Shown piece by piece: positions 7,951-15,996 of a stretch of DNA of 51,878 nt. Source of the DNA: Vulcanimicrobiota bacterium. GTDB lineage: Bacteria > Vulcanimicrobiota > Vulcanimicrobiia > Vulcanimicrobiales > Vulcanimicrobiaceae. Positions within the stretch are counted from its first letter, which is position 1. Every line of letters begins with the position of its first letter. Under the pieces are notes generated by a model. The model ran no database searches. It was not told the origin of the DNA and saw nothing but the letters and a program-made list of their open reading frames with translations. The translations under genes and the position numbers were made by a program. The stretch covers positions 1-51,878 of the forward strand of contig JAFANA010000061.1 of assembly GCA_019232905.1 (NCBI GenBank), read 5' to 3'.

Positions 7951-8526
7951 TTACGACGCGAAATGCGGTTCGTAGTCGTACGGGTAGAGATAGTCGGCGT
8001 AGTCATCGCCGAAGAACGACGAGTCACGAACGTCGCCCTTCGTACGGCGATAAACCGTTCCGCCGAGTGCCTTTTCCGTGGTGTCGATCGGTGTCGTCCA
8101 ATCTTCGGAAACCTCGGCAATGACGGCGGCTTGTCCCGGCTGCATCGCAAGACCTGATTCAAATGCCGCCTCTTCGTGCTCGTCCGACTTGACGGCATCC
8201 GCGGTTAAGCCGACCGTACCGCCTGCTGCGGCGCCGATACCGGCGGCGGTTCCGGCGGCAATACTCGACGCGCCGGCGATTCCGGCTGCGCTACCGACGG
8301 GACCGGCGAGGGCACCCAGCAATGCTCCCAGACCGACGCCGACGATCGTGCGAAGGCCCGGGTCGGTGTCCTTCGTCGCAACGTCGACGTGACCGAACTG
8401 ATCGCGGTGAATCACGGCGGCGCCGTGCACGGTAATGTCGCCGCGGTTATCGAGATTCCACAACGCGTGCAGTCCCTGATACGCTTTATCATCGCTGTCA
8501 AAAACAATCGCTACGTAGTTATCCAT
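7951..8526 (-). CDS. DUF1269-like stress protein, copy 1
   Basis: From ATG 8526 the product is 191 residues. This start gives MDNYVAIVF, matching the paralogue at 10378, and lies 7 nt from GGAG. The N-terminal domain (to about 60) resembles the ferredoxin-like DUF1269 fold, with AVIHRDQFGHV and TKDTDPGLRTIVG. A long Gly/Ala-rich stretch of GxxxG type (about 65-115) could insert in a membrane or pack as a glycine zipper. The tail YLYPYDYEPHF is conserved between both copies. Function is unknown. The adjacent HdeD and helical genes suggest envelope stress. Confidence 0.8.
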   Translation of the reverse strand: MDNYVAIVFDSDDKAYQGLHALWNLDNRGDITVHGAAVIHRDQFGHVDVATKDTDPGLRTIVGVGLGALLGALAGPVGSAAGIAGASSIAAGTAAGIGAAAGGTVGLTADAVKSDEHEEAAFESGLAMQPGQAAVIAEVSEDWTTPIDTTEKALGGTVYRRTKGDVRDSSFFGDDYADYLYPYDYEPHFAS

Positions 8527-8541
8527 CATTCAACTCCTCGC

Positions 8542-8913
8542 TTATGCAGGCTGTTTCGCAGCTGCGGAGCGTTTTGCGGCAATCGCGCTGCTGATGTGCT
8601 GCAACGCATCTCTTGACTGATTGAGCGCCGCGATGCTTTTTGCGCGAAGCTCGGCGCCGCCGGCCTGCGCACCCGAGCGCACGTCGCTTGCGACTCCCTT
8701 GAGCGCTGCTGCGGCGTCGTCAAGATGCTGTTGTGTCTCGGGCTGCTGGCTTTTCGCGGCGGCTTGCAGCGATGTGGCGAGGCTTTCGGCTCGCGTTGCG
8801 GCGTCACGCAGATCCGCGCTGACGACTTGGTTGGTCATTTCCGCTGCGATTTTCCTATGAAGATCGCGCGCTTGAGCGCGCGCTTGATCGATGGTGTCCG
8901 TAAGTGTATTCAT
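8542..8913 (-). CDS. Small Ala-rich helical protein, copy 1
   Basis: A 123-residue, wholly helical-looking protein without Cys, starting MNTLTDTIDQARAQARDLH and rich in Ala, Gln and charged residues with heptad-like spacing. It has no signal peptide or membrane segment. A shorter counterpart (10931-11248) sits in the second cassette with the same general layout. It is promoter-proximal in its cassette, 15 bp before the DUF1269-like start. Proteins of this appearance are sometimes annotated as stress or desiccation proteins, but I cannot assign a family. Confidence 0.7.
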   Translation of the reverse strand: MNTLTDTIDQARAQARDLHRKIAAEMTNQVVSADLRDAATRAESLATSLQAAAKSQQPETQQHLDDAAAALKGVASDVRSGAQAGGAELRAKSIAALNQSRDALQHISSAIAAKRSAAAKQPA

Positions 8914-9014
8914 GCCGTCACAATAATCCGCATGGCTCGCAAGAACGAGGGAGTCACACTTCCCGGTTGTGGCACTTCCTAGATGGCGTTTCCGCTAATC
9001 GTTACGATGAGCGC

Positions 9015-9716
9015 ATGTTTGAGACTTGGGGAACGCCGGCGCTCGATGTCGGCATTACGCATTCCTATCGCGAACCGGTTCACCGGGAGCTTGCCGGTGG
9101 TGACGTCGTTGCGGTGAACCGCCACGAGGACGGGAGCATCACCGCCCTCATCGCCGACATTTCGGCGAAAGGGTCGCAAGCGGAGGCGTATGCGTCCTGG
9201 CTTGTCGCGGTATTTCATGTAACGAGTGCGTTCGTTTCGCGCCCAAGCGAAATATTACGGGAACTCAATACGATGCTTAGCCACGCATTCTACGATAAGC
9301 ACGCGGGCTTGTTTGCGTCGGCATTCATGTTTCGCATCTATCCCGCGGCGTCGCTGGTGGTGTACAGCTCGGCGGGAGCGGAGCCGCCCCTACTCGTCCG
9401 TCATTCGGTTGTGCAAGGGCCGCTACAGGGCGGTGGTCAAGTCCTCGGAATCGATCGTGACGTCTCCTATCTCGATCACGCCGTTCGTATCTGCCGCAAT
9501 GACCACATCGTCGCATTTACCGACGGTATCACGGAATCACGCCGCCCGTTGACTCGCTCGCTCCTTGGTTGGGAAGGCGTTGCCGAGGCGGTTCAGACGT
9601 CGATGTTTCGATCGTCACCCGGCAGCGACGACGTGTTTTCGGCAATCGACCGGCTCAACGGTGGAACCTATTATGATGACGCGACGCTTCTAGTTGTAGC
9701 CGCTAAAGCAACGTAA
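9015..9716 (+). CDS. SpoIIE/PP2C-type serine phosphatase domain protein
   Basis: A 233-residue protein made of one SpoIIE-like PP2C phosphatase domain. Metal-site motifs are visible: LAGGDVVAVNRHEDGSITALI with IADISAKGSQA, then VAFTDGITESRR and the terminal YYDDATLLVVA. Such domains dephosphorylate anti-sigma-factor antagonists in partner-switching cascades. No sensory domain is fused, so input must come from elsewhere. ATG 9015 is chosen because the longer frame from 8904 begins inside the divergent gene and adds no family sequence. It points away from one stress cassette and lies between the two, which suggests general stress control (inference). Confidence 0.85.
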   Translation: MFETWGTPALDVGITHSYREPVHRELAGGDVVAVNRHEDGSITALIADISAKGSQAEAYASWLVAVFHVTSAFVSRPSEILRELNTMLSHAFYDKHAGLFASAFMFRIYPAASLVVYSSAGAEPPLLVRHSVVQGPLQGGGQVLGIDRDVSYLDHAVRICRNDHIVAFTDGITESRRPLTRSLLGWEGVAEAVQTSMFRSSPGSDDVFSAIDRLNGGTYYDDATLLVVAAKAT

Positions 9717-9734
9717 TGCGTGGAAAGGACGATC

Positions 9735-10328
9735 ATGACCAATATCGCGGTGATTTACTATAGCGCGTACGGCCACACGTACGAGCTGGCAAAGGCGTTG
9801 GAGGCAGGTGCGAAGTCGTCCGGAGCGCAGACGCGTCTTCGAAAAGTTCGCGAGCTCGCGCCGGATGAAGTGATCGCGACGCAAAAGGGATGGGCCGATC
9901 ACCGCGTTGCGACGCAGCACGTTGCCGAAGCGACGCTCGACGATCTCGACTGGGCGGACGGGTTTGCGTTCGGAACGCCGACGCGCTTCGGCGCGCCGTC
10001 CGCGCAGTTGAAACAATTCATTGACACGGCAGGCCCGCTCTGGCTCAAAGGCGCGCTTGCAGATAAAGCCGCGACGTCGTTCAGCGGCGCGATGAACGCG
10101 CACGGCGGCCAAGAAAGCACGATCCTTGCCCTCAATAACGTCTTCTATCATTGGGGCTCGATAATCGTTCCGCTTGGATATACCGACCCGATCGTCTATG
10201 AATCGGGCGGCAATCCGTACGGAACGAGTAATACGGCAGGCGATGCACCGGTCCCGGATCCCGTACTGAAGACGGCGTTCTATCAAGGAACGCGGCTCGC
10301 ACGGTTCGCGAGCCTGATTCGCCCGTAA
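9735..10328 (+). CDS. wrbA: NAD(P)H:quinone oxidoreductase, WrbA family
   Basis: ATG 9735 follows GGAAAGGA by 5 nt. The 197-residue product is a flavodoxin-fold enzyme: NIAVIYYSAYGHTYELAKAL is the FMN phosphate loop, FAFGTPTRFGAPSAQLKQFI and FSGAMNAHGGQESTILAL are WrbA hallmarks, and HWGSIIVPLGYTD follows. WrbA reduces quinones by two electrons and protects against redox cycling. The gene lies 18 bp after the phosphatase stop and may share its transcript. A strong terminator follows. Confidence 0.92.
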   Translation: MTNIAVIYYSAYGHTYELAKALEAGAKSSGAQTRLRKVRELAPDEVIATQKGWADHRVATQHVAEATLDDLDWADGFAFGTPTRFGAPSAQLKQFIDTAGPLWLKGALADKAATSFSGAMNAHGGQESTILALNNVFYHWGSIIVPLGYTDPIVYESGGNPYGTSNTAGDAPVPDPVLKTAFYQGTRLARFASLIRP

Positions 10329-10349
10329 GCGAACGGGTCGGAAAAGAAA

Positions 10350-10380
10350 AAAGCCCGTCGTGCGACGGGCTTTCGTTTTA
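10350..10380. terminator. Bidirectional rho-independent terminator
   Basis: AAAGCCCGTCG at 10350-10360 and CGACGGGCTTT at 10363-10373 form an 11-bp perfect stem with a 2-nt core between (TG). The right side continues with a T-rich run and the left side with an A-rich run, so it can stop transcripts of wrbA (rightward) and of the DUF1269-like gene ending at 10378 (leftward). Confidence 0.9.
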
Positions 10381-10926
10381 TGCCGGCGGCGGTACGCCCG
10401 GCTCGTAATCGTACGGGTAGAGATATAGATTTGAGTCGTCACCGAACCAACGGTCCGTTAAAACCGTGCTTTTCTCACGGCGATAAACTTTGCCGCCGGC
10501 TTCGGCTGCGATGCGGTCCACCGCTTCATCCGAGTTTTCCTCGATTTCTGCAACGATGGCAGAGGCGTTGTCGGGCAGAATGTATTGGGTTTCCGATGCG
10601 GCCTGCTGGTGCTCCCCTGATTTAACGGCGTCGGCTGTAGCGCCGGCAGCGAGGCCGACAGCCGTTCCGATGGCGATCGGTGTCACGGTCATGGCCGCTG
10701 CCGCGGCAATTGCGCCGATCAATAACCCAGCGGCCGTACCGACGATGGTTCGCGCGCCGGCATCGGTATCTTTAGAAACCAAAGCGATCTTGCCGTCTGC
10801 ATCGCGTTGAACGACGGCCGCGCCGCGCACGAAGCTTTCTTCACCCTCGTTCAGCGCCCATAAACGATGGAGCGCGTCAAACGCCTTGTCTCGATCGGCG
10901 ACCACGATTGCTACATAGTTGTCCAT
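10378..10926 (-). CDS. DUF1269-like stress protein, copy 2
   Basis: From ATG 10926 the product has 182 residues and starts MDNYVAIVVADRDKAF, the same opening as copy 1. Shared blocks are GAAVVQRD, SKDTDAGARTIVG, the Gly/Ala-rich middle, TADAVKSGEH and the tail YLYPYDYEPG. An upstream frame to 11136 lies inside the helical gene and is basic and non-conserved, so I reject it. It starts 4 bp after the helical gene ends. Function is unknown; it is the last gene of the second cassette. Confidence 0.8.
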   Translation of the reverse strand: MDNYVAIVVADRDKAFDALHRLWALNEGEESFVRGAAVVQRDADGKIALVSKDTDAGARTIVGTAAGLLIGAIAAAAAMTVTPIAIGTAVGLAAGATADAVKSGEHQQAASETQYILPDNASAIVAEIEENSDEAVDRIAAEAGGKVYRREKSTVLTDRWFGDDSNLYLYPYDYEPGVPPPA

Positions 10927-10930
10927 TCGG

Positions 10931-11248
10931 CTACATATCTTTCGTGAGAATGTCTTCGGTCGCGTTGAGCATGTCGCGGATTCCCTTGCGGAGGTTCGCG
11001 CCATCCGCTTTGAGCGTCGTAGCGCCGCTTTGCGCGACGGTTTGCAAGTGATCGAGCATCTGCTGACGCTCTTTGTTATCTTCCGTGGCGTCCGATTTTG
11101 TCTGCGTTTCGATTGCCTTGCGCGCCTCTTCGACATGCGTCATTGCGGCGCGAACGGCGGTCTTTGCTTGCTCGTCTTGTTTATCGCCGGCGCTTTTCAG
11201 CTCGTCACAGATGGCCTTCACGTGATCTTTGAGTGCTTGAGTCTGCAT
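10931..11248 (-). CDS. Small helical protein, copy 2
   Basis: A 105-residue, strongly charged helical protein (MQTQALKDHVKAICDELKSA, ending LNATEDILTKDM) with many Gln, Lys and Glu. It has the length class, position and composition of the protein at 8542-8913, though direct identity is low. There is one Cys and no membrane segment. It sits between HdeD copy 2 (12 bp upstream) and DUF1269 copy 2 (4 bp downstream), so it is clearly in an operon. No family is recognised. Confidence 0.7.
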   Translation of the reverse strand: MQTQALKDHVKAICDELKSAGDKQDEQAKTAVRAAMTHVEEARKAIETQTKSDATEDNKERQQMLDHLQTVAQSGATTLKADGANLRKGIRDMLNATEDILTKDM

Positions 11249-11260
11249 GGTGGTACTCCC

Positions 11261-11821
11261 TTAAGCCGTTACACTTTTCAATTTTAGCGCGATCGCGGAC
11301 CACGAGATGCCGGCGAAGATGAAGTTTACGCCGACCGCAAACCCAAGAAACCACGACGCCGAATTCGGCCACTGCGCCCACAGTAGACAGCCGAGGACCG
11401 TGCTCACGATACCGCTTGCCGCGACCCATCCGTATTGCGGAAACTGCAGCCACAGTGCCGCGACGAAACGGTAGATGCCGCCGAATACGAACAGCGCTGC
11501 CAAAAGGAGTGTCACGGTGAGCGCACCGGCGTTCGGATGTTGCACGAGCATGAGGCCGACGACGATATCGAGCACACCGACGAGCAACAAAAGGATGACG
11601 TGGCCGGCCGAGCGAGCCATAAATCCGCTAATGATTTGCGTGACGCCCGCAAGCATCAGAATGACGCCGAGCGCGATGACGGACGCAATGGTAGCGGCTG
11701 ATTGTTCGTAAATCGCGTAGGCACCGAGCGCGATCAATGCGATGCCGAGCGCGAGATACCAGCCCCAGAGGCTTCGGACGTCGTGGACGGTCTGAGCGAC
11801 ATCCGCGGTAACAGAATTCAT
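11261..11821 (-). CDS. HdeD-family membrane protein, copy 2
   Basis: A 186-residue HdeD/DUF308 protein with about six membrane helices: LWGWYLALGIALIALGAYAI, VILLLLVGVLDIVVGLMLV and YGWVAASGIVSTVLGCLLW. It aligns along its whole length with copy 1 at 7289, including GLMLVQHPNAGALTVTLLLA. Here HdeD is the first gene of the cassette; in copy 1 it is the last. The start has GGAAGGAA about 9 nt upstream on the coding strand. Confidence 0.9.
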   Translation of the reverse strand: MNSVTADVAQTVHDVRSLWGWYLALGIALIALGAYAIYEQSAATIASVIALGVILMLAGVTQIISGFMARSAGHVILLLLVGVLDIVVGLMLVQHPNAGALTVTLLLAALFVFGGIYRFVAALWLQFPQYGWVAASGIVSTVLGCLLWAQWPNSASWFLGFAVGVNFIFAGISWSAIALKLKSVTA

Positions 11822-11922
11822 TTTTTCGTTCCTTCCAAATAACGTTTGACCGCCTTCAGCCTATCGCTACGCGAAAACGACAAGGAGGAAGTGTCGCTTA
11901 CCCTCTTCCGAGCGCGGCCTCG

Positions 11923-12519
11923 TCAATGGGAGAAGTTGAAGTTCGTCAAGCCGAGGGCTGCGTCGACGCTGTAACCGGGGAAGCGTGCAGCAACATCCTC
12001 GTGCGCGGGCACGGAGTAACCGTTTTGCTGTTGGAACGTCGGTGCGATCACGAGCGAGCTCCCATTCGTGTAAGCCCAATGGACATCGTGAATTAGCCGT
12101 GTTCCATCGTCGACGGAGACCGTCACCGACTTGACGCGGCTATTCTCTGCTTTCGGCGCAAGAACGAAGTGCGTTGCCGAGCCGTCGTCGGTTGTGGAAG
12201 TCAACGCGTACTCGTGCAGGACCTCGTCCTTGGACGGCAGCGTCATGCGCATCTCTTTGTACTTGCTGAGCTCGCCGCTTGCATCGTTGAGGACGAGCCG
12301 TTGCGTCGGGCGATTGTAATACATCGTTCCGTTGAACGTCTTGTGAATTGGAAGTCCCGCGTGCAAGGTGACGTCGAGCTTCGCAGCGGCCGTGTACGCG
12401 GTAAGTGACGGATTCGGATCCAGCGCGGATTGCAACAACGCCGTACTCGTTGCCGGCGCGGCGCCGAGGAGAAACGTGAGAAGAAGCGGGGCGGCGCCGT
12501 TACGCATGCTGTGGTTCAT
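11923..12519 (-). CDS. Secreted LolA-like protein of unknown function
   Basis: From ATG 12519, preceded by GGAGAG at 4 nt, the product has 198 residues with a signal peptide (APLLLTFLLGAAPATSTALL). The mature part is beta-rich: YTAAAKLDVTLHAGL, TMYYNRPTQRLVLNDASGEL, RLIHDVHWAYTNGSSLVIA. This alternation recalls the LolA/LppX half-barrel fold of DUF-type outer-membrane sorting proteins, but the match is by eye only. The start overlaps the upstream regulator by 20 bp, indicating coupling. Confidence 0.65.
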   Translation of the reverse strand: MNHSMRNGAAPLLLTFLLGAAPATSTALLQSALDPNPSLTAYTAAAKLDVTLHAGLPIHKTFNGTMYYNRPTQRLVLNDASGELSKYKEMRMTLPSKDEVLHEYALTSTTDDGSATHFVLAPKAENSRVKSVTVSVDDGTRLIHDVHWAYTNGSSLVIAPTFQQQNGYSVPAHEDVAARFPGYSVDAALGLTNFNFSH

Positions 12520-13516
12520 AAATCTCTCCAAGGCGCTCTTCAATTTCCAGCGCAGCCTGATTCATGATCGCAATCATCTCCGGGCAAAAAATGCGATAGT
12601 TTCCGGTGATGTCGATGACGCCCGTAACGGCGTGCGTTCGAGGGTCGCGTATCGGTGCAGCGGTACAGGTCAAATCAGAACCGGCCTCACAAAAATTCTC
12701 CGCACCGATGAGCTGGAGGGCGCGTTGGTCGGCAAATGCCGTTCCGACCGCGTTCGTGCCGCATGCCGGCTCGCTGAGATCCGTTCCGGGCTCGAAATCA
12801 ATCCGCGAGAGCGCTCGCAGGATATCACGATCGCCCCACATCTCGATAATGCAGCAGCGTTCGTCCGCCACGACGAGCGCGTAACCCGATTCTTCGAGAA
12901 TGTTTCGCAAATGCCGAAGAACCGGATCTGCCGATTCGAGAAACACCCGCTTTTGTTCGCGTCGTTCCGAAAGCGCGTCTACCGATTCCGTCGCGACCGG
13001 CGCCTTCGGACGCATCGCGTCGACGCCGAACGAGACACTGCGTTCCCACGAGCGCGCGACGCGCCCACGAACCCGTGTGAGTCCTCTGCGATCGTGCGCG
13101 AGAAACGCGTCGCGTGCGCCCGAGACCTGATGTAAAACCGCATCGATCTCGTCACCGGGGTGAAGCGGACTCGTCAGATCGAGGGGAGCGTGCGAAAATT
13201 CGGCCGTCTCGGCTTCGTAGAGTTCGGGCAGAGCGAGCCGGTAGAGCGTGCGCTTGTCGAGCGCACTCAACTGCAGCGCGCTCGAAAGGCGAGAGAGGAA
13301 CGGCGGTGACACGCGGATGGGGCGACCGCTTTCGAACCATCGATACCAGTCACTCGAGACTCCGGCAAGCTCCGCGACTTCTTCGCGCCGCAGGCCGATC
13401 ACGCGCCGCCGTCGCGTTCCCGGAAGATCGACGTCGCTCGGTGTCAATCGCGCGCGCTGTTGCATGAGAAATATGCGCAGTTTTGCGCGCCGGGCTTCTT
13501 CAATGTCCGGTTTCAC
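12500..13516 (-). CDS. MmyB-like HTH regulator with AcoR-type GAF sensor
   Basis: A 338-residue two-part regulator. Residues 1-110 are an MmyB/HTH_31 domain (RRRVIGLRREEVAELAGVS, SDWYRWFESGRPIRVSP, LYRLALPELYEAE). From about 135 on it resembles the N-terminal GAF sensor of AcoR-type sigma-54 activators: VARSWERSVSFGVDA, VLRHLRNILEESGYALVVAD, EPACGTNAVGTAF and CTAAPIRDPRTHAVTGVIDI. AcoR sensors respond to small metabolites. Joining it to an MmyB DNA-binding domain is unusual. The gene overlaps the M48 protease stop by 4 bp (ATGA). Confidence 0.85.
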   Translation of the reverse strand: MKPDIEEARRAKLRIFLMQQRARLTPSDVDLPGTRRRRVIGLRREEVAELAGVSSDWYRWFESGRPIRVSPPFLSRLSSALQLSALDKRTLYRLALPELYEAETAEFSHAPLDLTSPLHPGDEIDAVLHQVSGARDAFLAHDRRGLTRVRGRVARSWERSVSFGVDAMRPKAPVATESVDALSERREQKRVFLESADPVLRHLRNILEESGYALVVADERCCIIEMWGDRDILRALSRIDFEPGTDLSEPACGTNAVGTAFADQRALQLIGAENFCEAGSDLTCTAAPIRDPRTHAVTGVIDITGNYRIFCPEMIAIMNQAALEIEERLGEIYEPQHA

Positions 13517-14298
13517 GGCTTCATGAATTGCTCCGCCTCGTTCTTCGGCAGATTCATCGGCGTCGCGGAGTTCTTATCGGAACTGAACTTCGCGAACTTT
13601 GCCGGGTCGGACTGGAAGTGTTTTTCGAGCGCGTCTATCCGGTCCTGATTATCGGGATGATCGGATAACACTTCCGGCGGCGTTTTCATGTTCGCGTTCG
13701 AGAAATCTTGGAATAGCCAGACCAGTCCCCACGGGTTCATACCGGCCTCCGCGCAGGTGTCCGCGCCCTTGAGATCCGCATTCTCCTCGGCTCCCCGTGA
13801 GTAGTGAAGCGAATCGAGGTTACCGATCGCTGAGGTTGCAAGGAACGATCCCCAGCTCGGTCCGAGCAAAATCAACGCGAGCGTTTCACGCCGGCGGATT
13901 GCGTCGTCATGACTTTGCTCCGAGAGCGAGTCGTGATGGATCAAATGCGACGTCTCATGGCAAATCGTGCCTTCGAGCTCTTCCTTGTTGTGAACGAAGT
14001 ACATGAGCGAATCGATGACGTACACGTTTCCGCCCGGTGCCGCGAACGCGTTGGGATCGCTGCCGTGAACGATGTAGAAGTGAATAGGATAGCCGTATTG
14101 CGGCGCGACCACCTTGGTAATCCGGTCCGCGATCGGGCGGAGGGTGTGATAGAGGGGCGATGAAGCGACGATGACGCCCTTTTGCTTGAGGTCTGCAAAG
14201 GTGTCGGCACCCATCTGCGCTTCCGTTTCATCCGCCAAAGCACGAACACCGCCGGAGAACGCGATCGCGACGGCGGCAAGCATCGCTATGAGTCGCAT
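13513..14298 (-). CDS. M48-family metalloprotease, secreted
   Basis: From ATG 14298, 261 residues. A signal peptide (MRLIAMLAAVAIAFSGGVRALA) precedes a zinc peptidase domain with LEGTICHETSHLIHHDSLSE, where HETSH is the HExxH site. The third-ligand region is RGAEENADLKGADTCAEAGM, with the ExxxD-type arrangement of M48. The C terminus has DHPDNQDRIDALEKHF, shared by BepA/YcaL-type peptidases. It likely acts in the periplasm on envelope proteins. A longer frame to 14523 is rejected because it runs into the helicase and lacks the signal peptide at its start. Confidence 0.88.
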   Translation of the reverse strand: MRLIAMLAAVAIAFSGGVRALADETEAQMGADTFADLKQKGVIVASSPLYHTLRPIADRITKVVAPQYGYPIHFYIVHGSDPNAFAAPGGNVYVIDSLMYFVHNKEELEGTICHETSHLIHHDSLSEQSHDDAIRRRETLALILLGPSWGSFLATSAIGNLDSLHYSRGAEENADLKGADTCAEAGMNPWGLVWLFQDFSNANMKTPPEVLSDHPDNQDRIDALEKHFQSDPAKFAKFSSDKNSATPMNLPKNEAEQFMKP

Positions 14299-14320
14299 GC
14301 ACCTAGTGTAGCAGCCGGGG

Positions 14321-15931
14321 CTACTCGAAGCGATTCTTATCGAGCCAAGTAAGGACCGCTTCGCGGCGCTTGCGGAGGCTCTCGACCGTCGCCCGCGCGA
14401 TCGGACCGCCGAAACGCTGATTGAGGGTTGCGTGAATCCTCTTGTGCTCGACGTTGAAACGTTGCGACGCCTGCGTGACGAGCGTTGCCAGTGATTTGCG
14501 AAGCAATTCTTTTTCTTCCGCAACGCTCAAGACGAAATCGTCTTCCGGTTCCGGTGCAGGCAGCGGCTCGTGCGCCGGTTCGGGCGCGGGCTCCGCAATA
14601 TATGCGGACGGATTGAAAAGCGGCCCATAATCGAGGACGCGTTCGCCGTCGACGTTTGCGGCGATCGCTTCGAAGAGATTATCGACCGCACCGCGCTCGG
14701 TGCGTACGCGCTGCGCGAGTTCGAGTTCGTCGAGTTCGCGCTTGACCGTCAGCACGCCGCGAACGTCCGCCGTCACGCGGCTTGCAAGTTCGCGCAAACG
14801 CGTGTCGTCGGGAAGGTACACAAACGCGTGCTGTTTTCCGCTCCCCGCAGCGCGCACGAACCGTCCGCAGAATTGGCGAAAGTACATCTCCGTGACGACG
14901 TTACTGGCATAAATGCCGACGCGCAAACGTGGAATGTCGACGCCTTCCGAGACCATGTGCACCGCAACGATCCATGGATCGGTGCTGCGCGCAAACGCTG
15001 CAATCTTTCGCGACGCGTTGTCTTCATCGGAAAGCACGACCGTCGGTTCCGAACCGGTGCGGGCGCGAAGAAGCCCGGCAAGAAAACGCGCGTGCTCCTG
15101 ATTCATCGCGATCATCAAACCGCCCGCGTCGCGGGCATCCGTCCGGCGCAGTTCGGTCAATCGTTCGTGCGCTTTCGTAATGACGTCGCCGATCCAGGCT
15201 TCATGCACGAGCACCGTCCGTAGGCGCTCGCTCATGCGGCTCTTCGAACGAAGCGCTTGATCGAACGACGCTTTGTGCATCTCGCCGTCCTTGCCGACCC
15301 ACTCCGCATATCCGCCTTGTAAAGGAAAGATCAACGGGCGGCATACGCCGTCGCGGAGCGCCGCGGCATAGTCATAAGAAAAATCCGCGATACATTCGCC
15401 GCGTTCGTAGCGCACGAAAGGTATGGCGCTGCCGTCCGAGCGGAATGGCGTTCCCGAGAGGCTGATCCGGTGGGCGGCGTGACCGAACGCCTCGCGCAGC
15501 GAGTTGCCCCAGGTTGCCGCATCACCGGCATGGTGAATCTCATCGAGTACAACAAGTGTCGGTACTTGCGTGAGCCTGCGGTAGAGCCCCGGTGCGGCTG
15601 CGAGTTGTTGATACGTAACCACTGCGCCGTGCACGTCGCTCGCCAAAGCGCCGGCTCCATTCTCGAAGCGATGATCGACGCGAACGCCCGCCTGCGCGAG
15701 GGCAATCGCGGTTTGCGCTTTGAGATGTTCGCGCGGAACGACGATGAAGAGTCGCCGAACGCTGCGTTCGGCGAGTACGGCGTGGGCAAGGCGGGCGGCG
15801 AAGCGTGTCTTTCCTGCGCCGGGGGTTGCGACAATTAGCGCATCCTTCGGACGCGCGGAAGACCAAACCTCGAACGCGTCCCGCTGCCAGCGTCGCAGCG
15901 GAAGCTTCCATGCCTTGAGCCGATCGTCCAT
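14321..15931 (-). CDS. Superfamily 2 DEAD/DEAH helicase (ERCC3/type III restriction-like)
   Basis: From ATG 15931 the product has 536 residues. Q-like entry LPLRRWQRDAFEVW, Walker A ATPGAGKTRFAAR, motif II VVLDEIHHAGD, motif III LSGTPFRSDGS, and motifs IV-VI (DPWIVAVHMVSEGVDIPRLR and YFRQFCGRFVRA) are all present. The C-terminal 130 residues are Pro/Glu-rich and then basic-helical. No nuclease or methylase partner is adjacent, so it may be a repair or defence translocase. It is divergent from uvrC with only 65 bp between starts, which hints at repair. A TTG 21 nt upstream is an alternative start. Confidence 0.85.
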   Translation of the reverse strand: MDDRLKAWKLPLRRWQRDAFEVWSSARPKDALIVATPGAGKTRFAARLAHAVLAERSVRRLFIVVPREHLKAQTAIALAQAGVRVDHRFENGAGALASDVHGAVVTYQQLAAAPGLYRRLTQVPTLVVLDEIHHAGDAATWGNSLREAFGHAAHRISLSGTPFRSDGSAIPFVRYERGECIADFSYDYAAALRDGVCRPLIFPLQGGYAEWVGKDGEMHKASFDQALRSKSRMSERLRTVLVHEAWIGDVITKAHERLTELRRTDARDAGGLMIAMNQEHARFLAGLLRARTGSEPTVVLSDEDNASRKIAAFARSTDPWIVAVHMVSEGVDIPRLRVGIYASNVVTEMYFRQFCGRFVRAAGSGKQHAFVYLPDDTRLRELASRVTADVRGVLTVKRELDELELAQRVRTERGAVDNLFEAIAANVDGERVLDYGPLFNPSAYIAEPAPEPAHEPLPAPEPEDDFVLSVAEEKELLRKSLATLVTQASQRFNVEHKRIHATLNQRFGGPIARATVESLRKRREAVLTWLDKNRFE

Positions 15932-15996
15932 GATGAACGGCGCCCACTTCAAAGCGAAAGCCGTCCGGGCCTCGAAGGAATTTACGACGACACCTT

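Noticed and set aside
10378-11136. N-terminal extension of the second DUF1269-like protein
   Set aside because: The added 70 residues are basic, lie in another frame of the helical gene, and the paralogue starts MDNYVAIV.
14321-15931. Part of a restriction or other defence system
   Set aside because: The helicase has no adjacent nuclease, methylase or known defence partner; the neighbours are uvrC and a protease operon.
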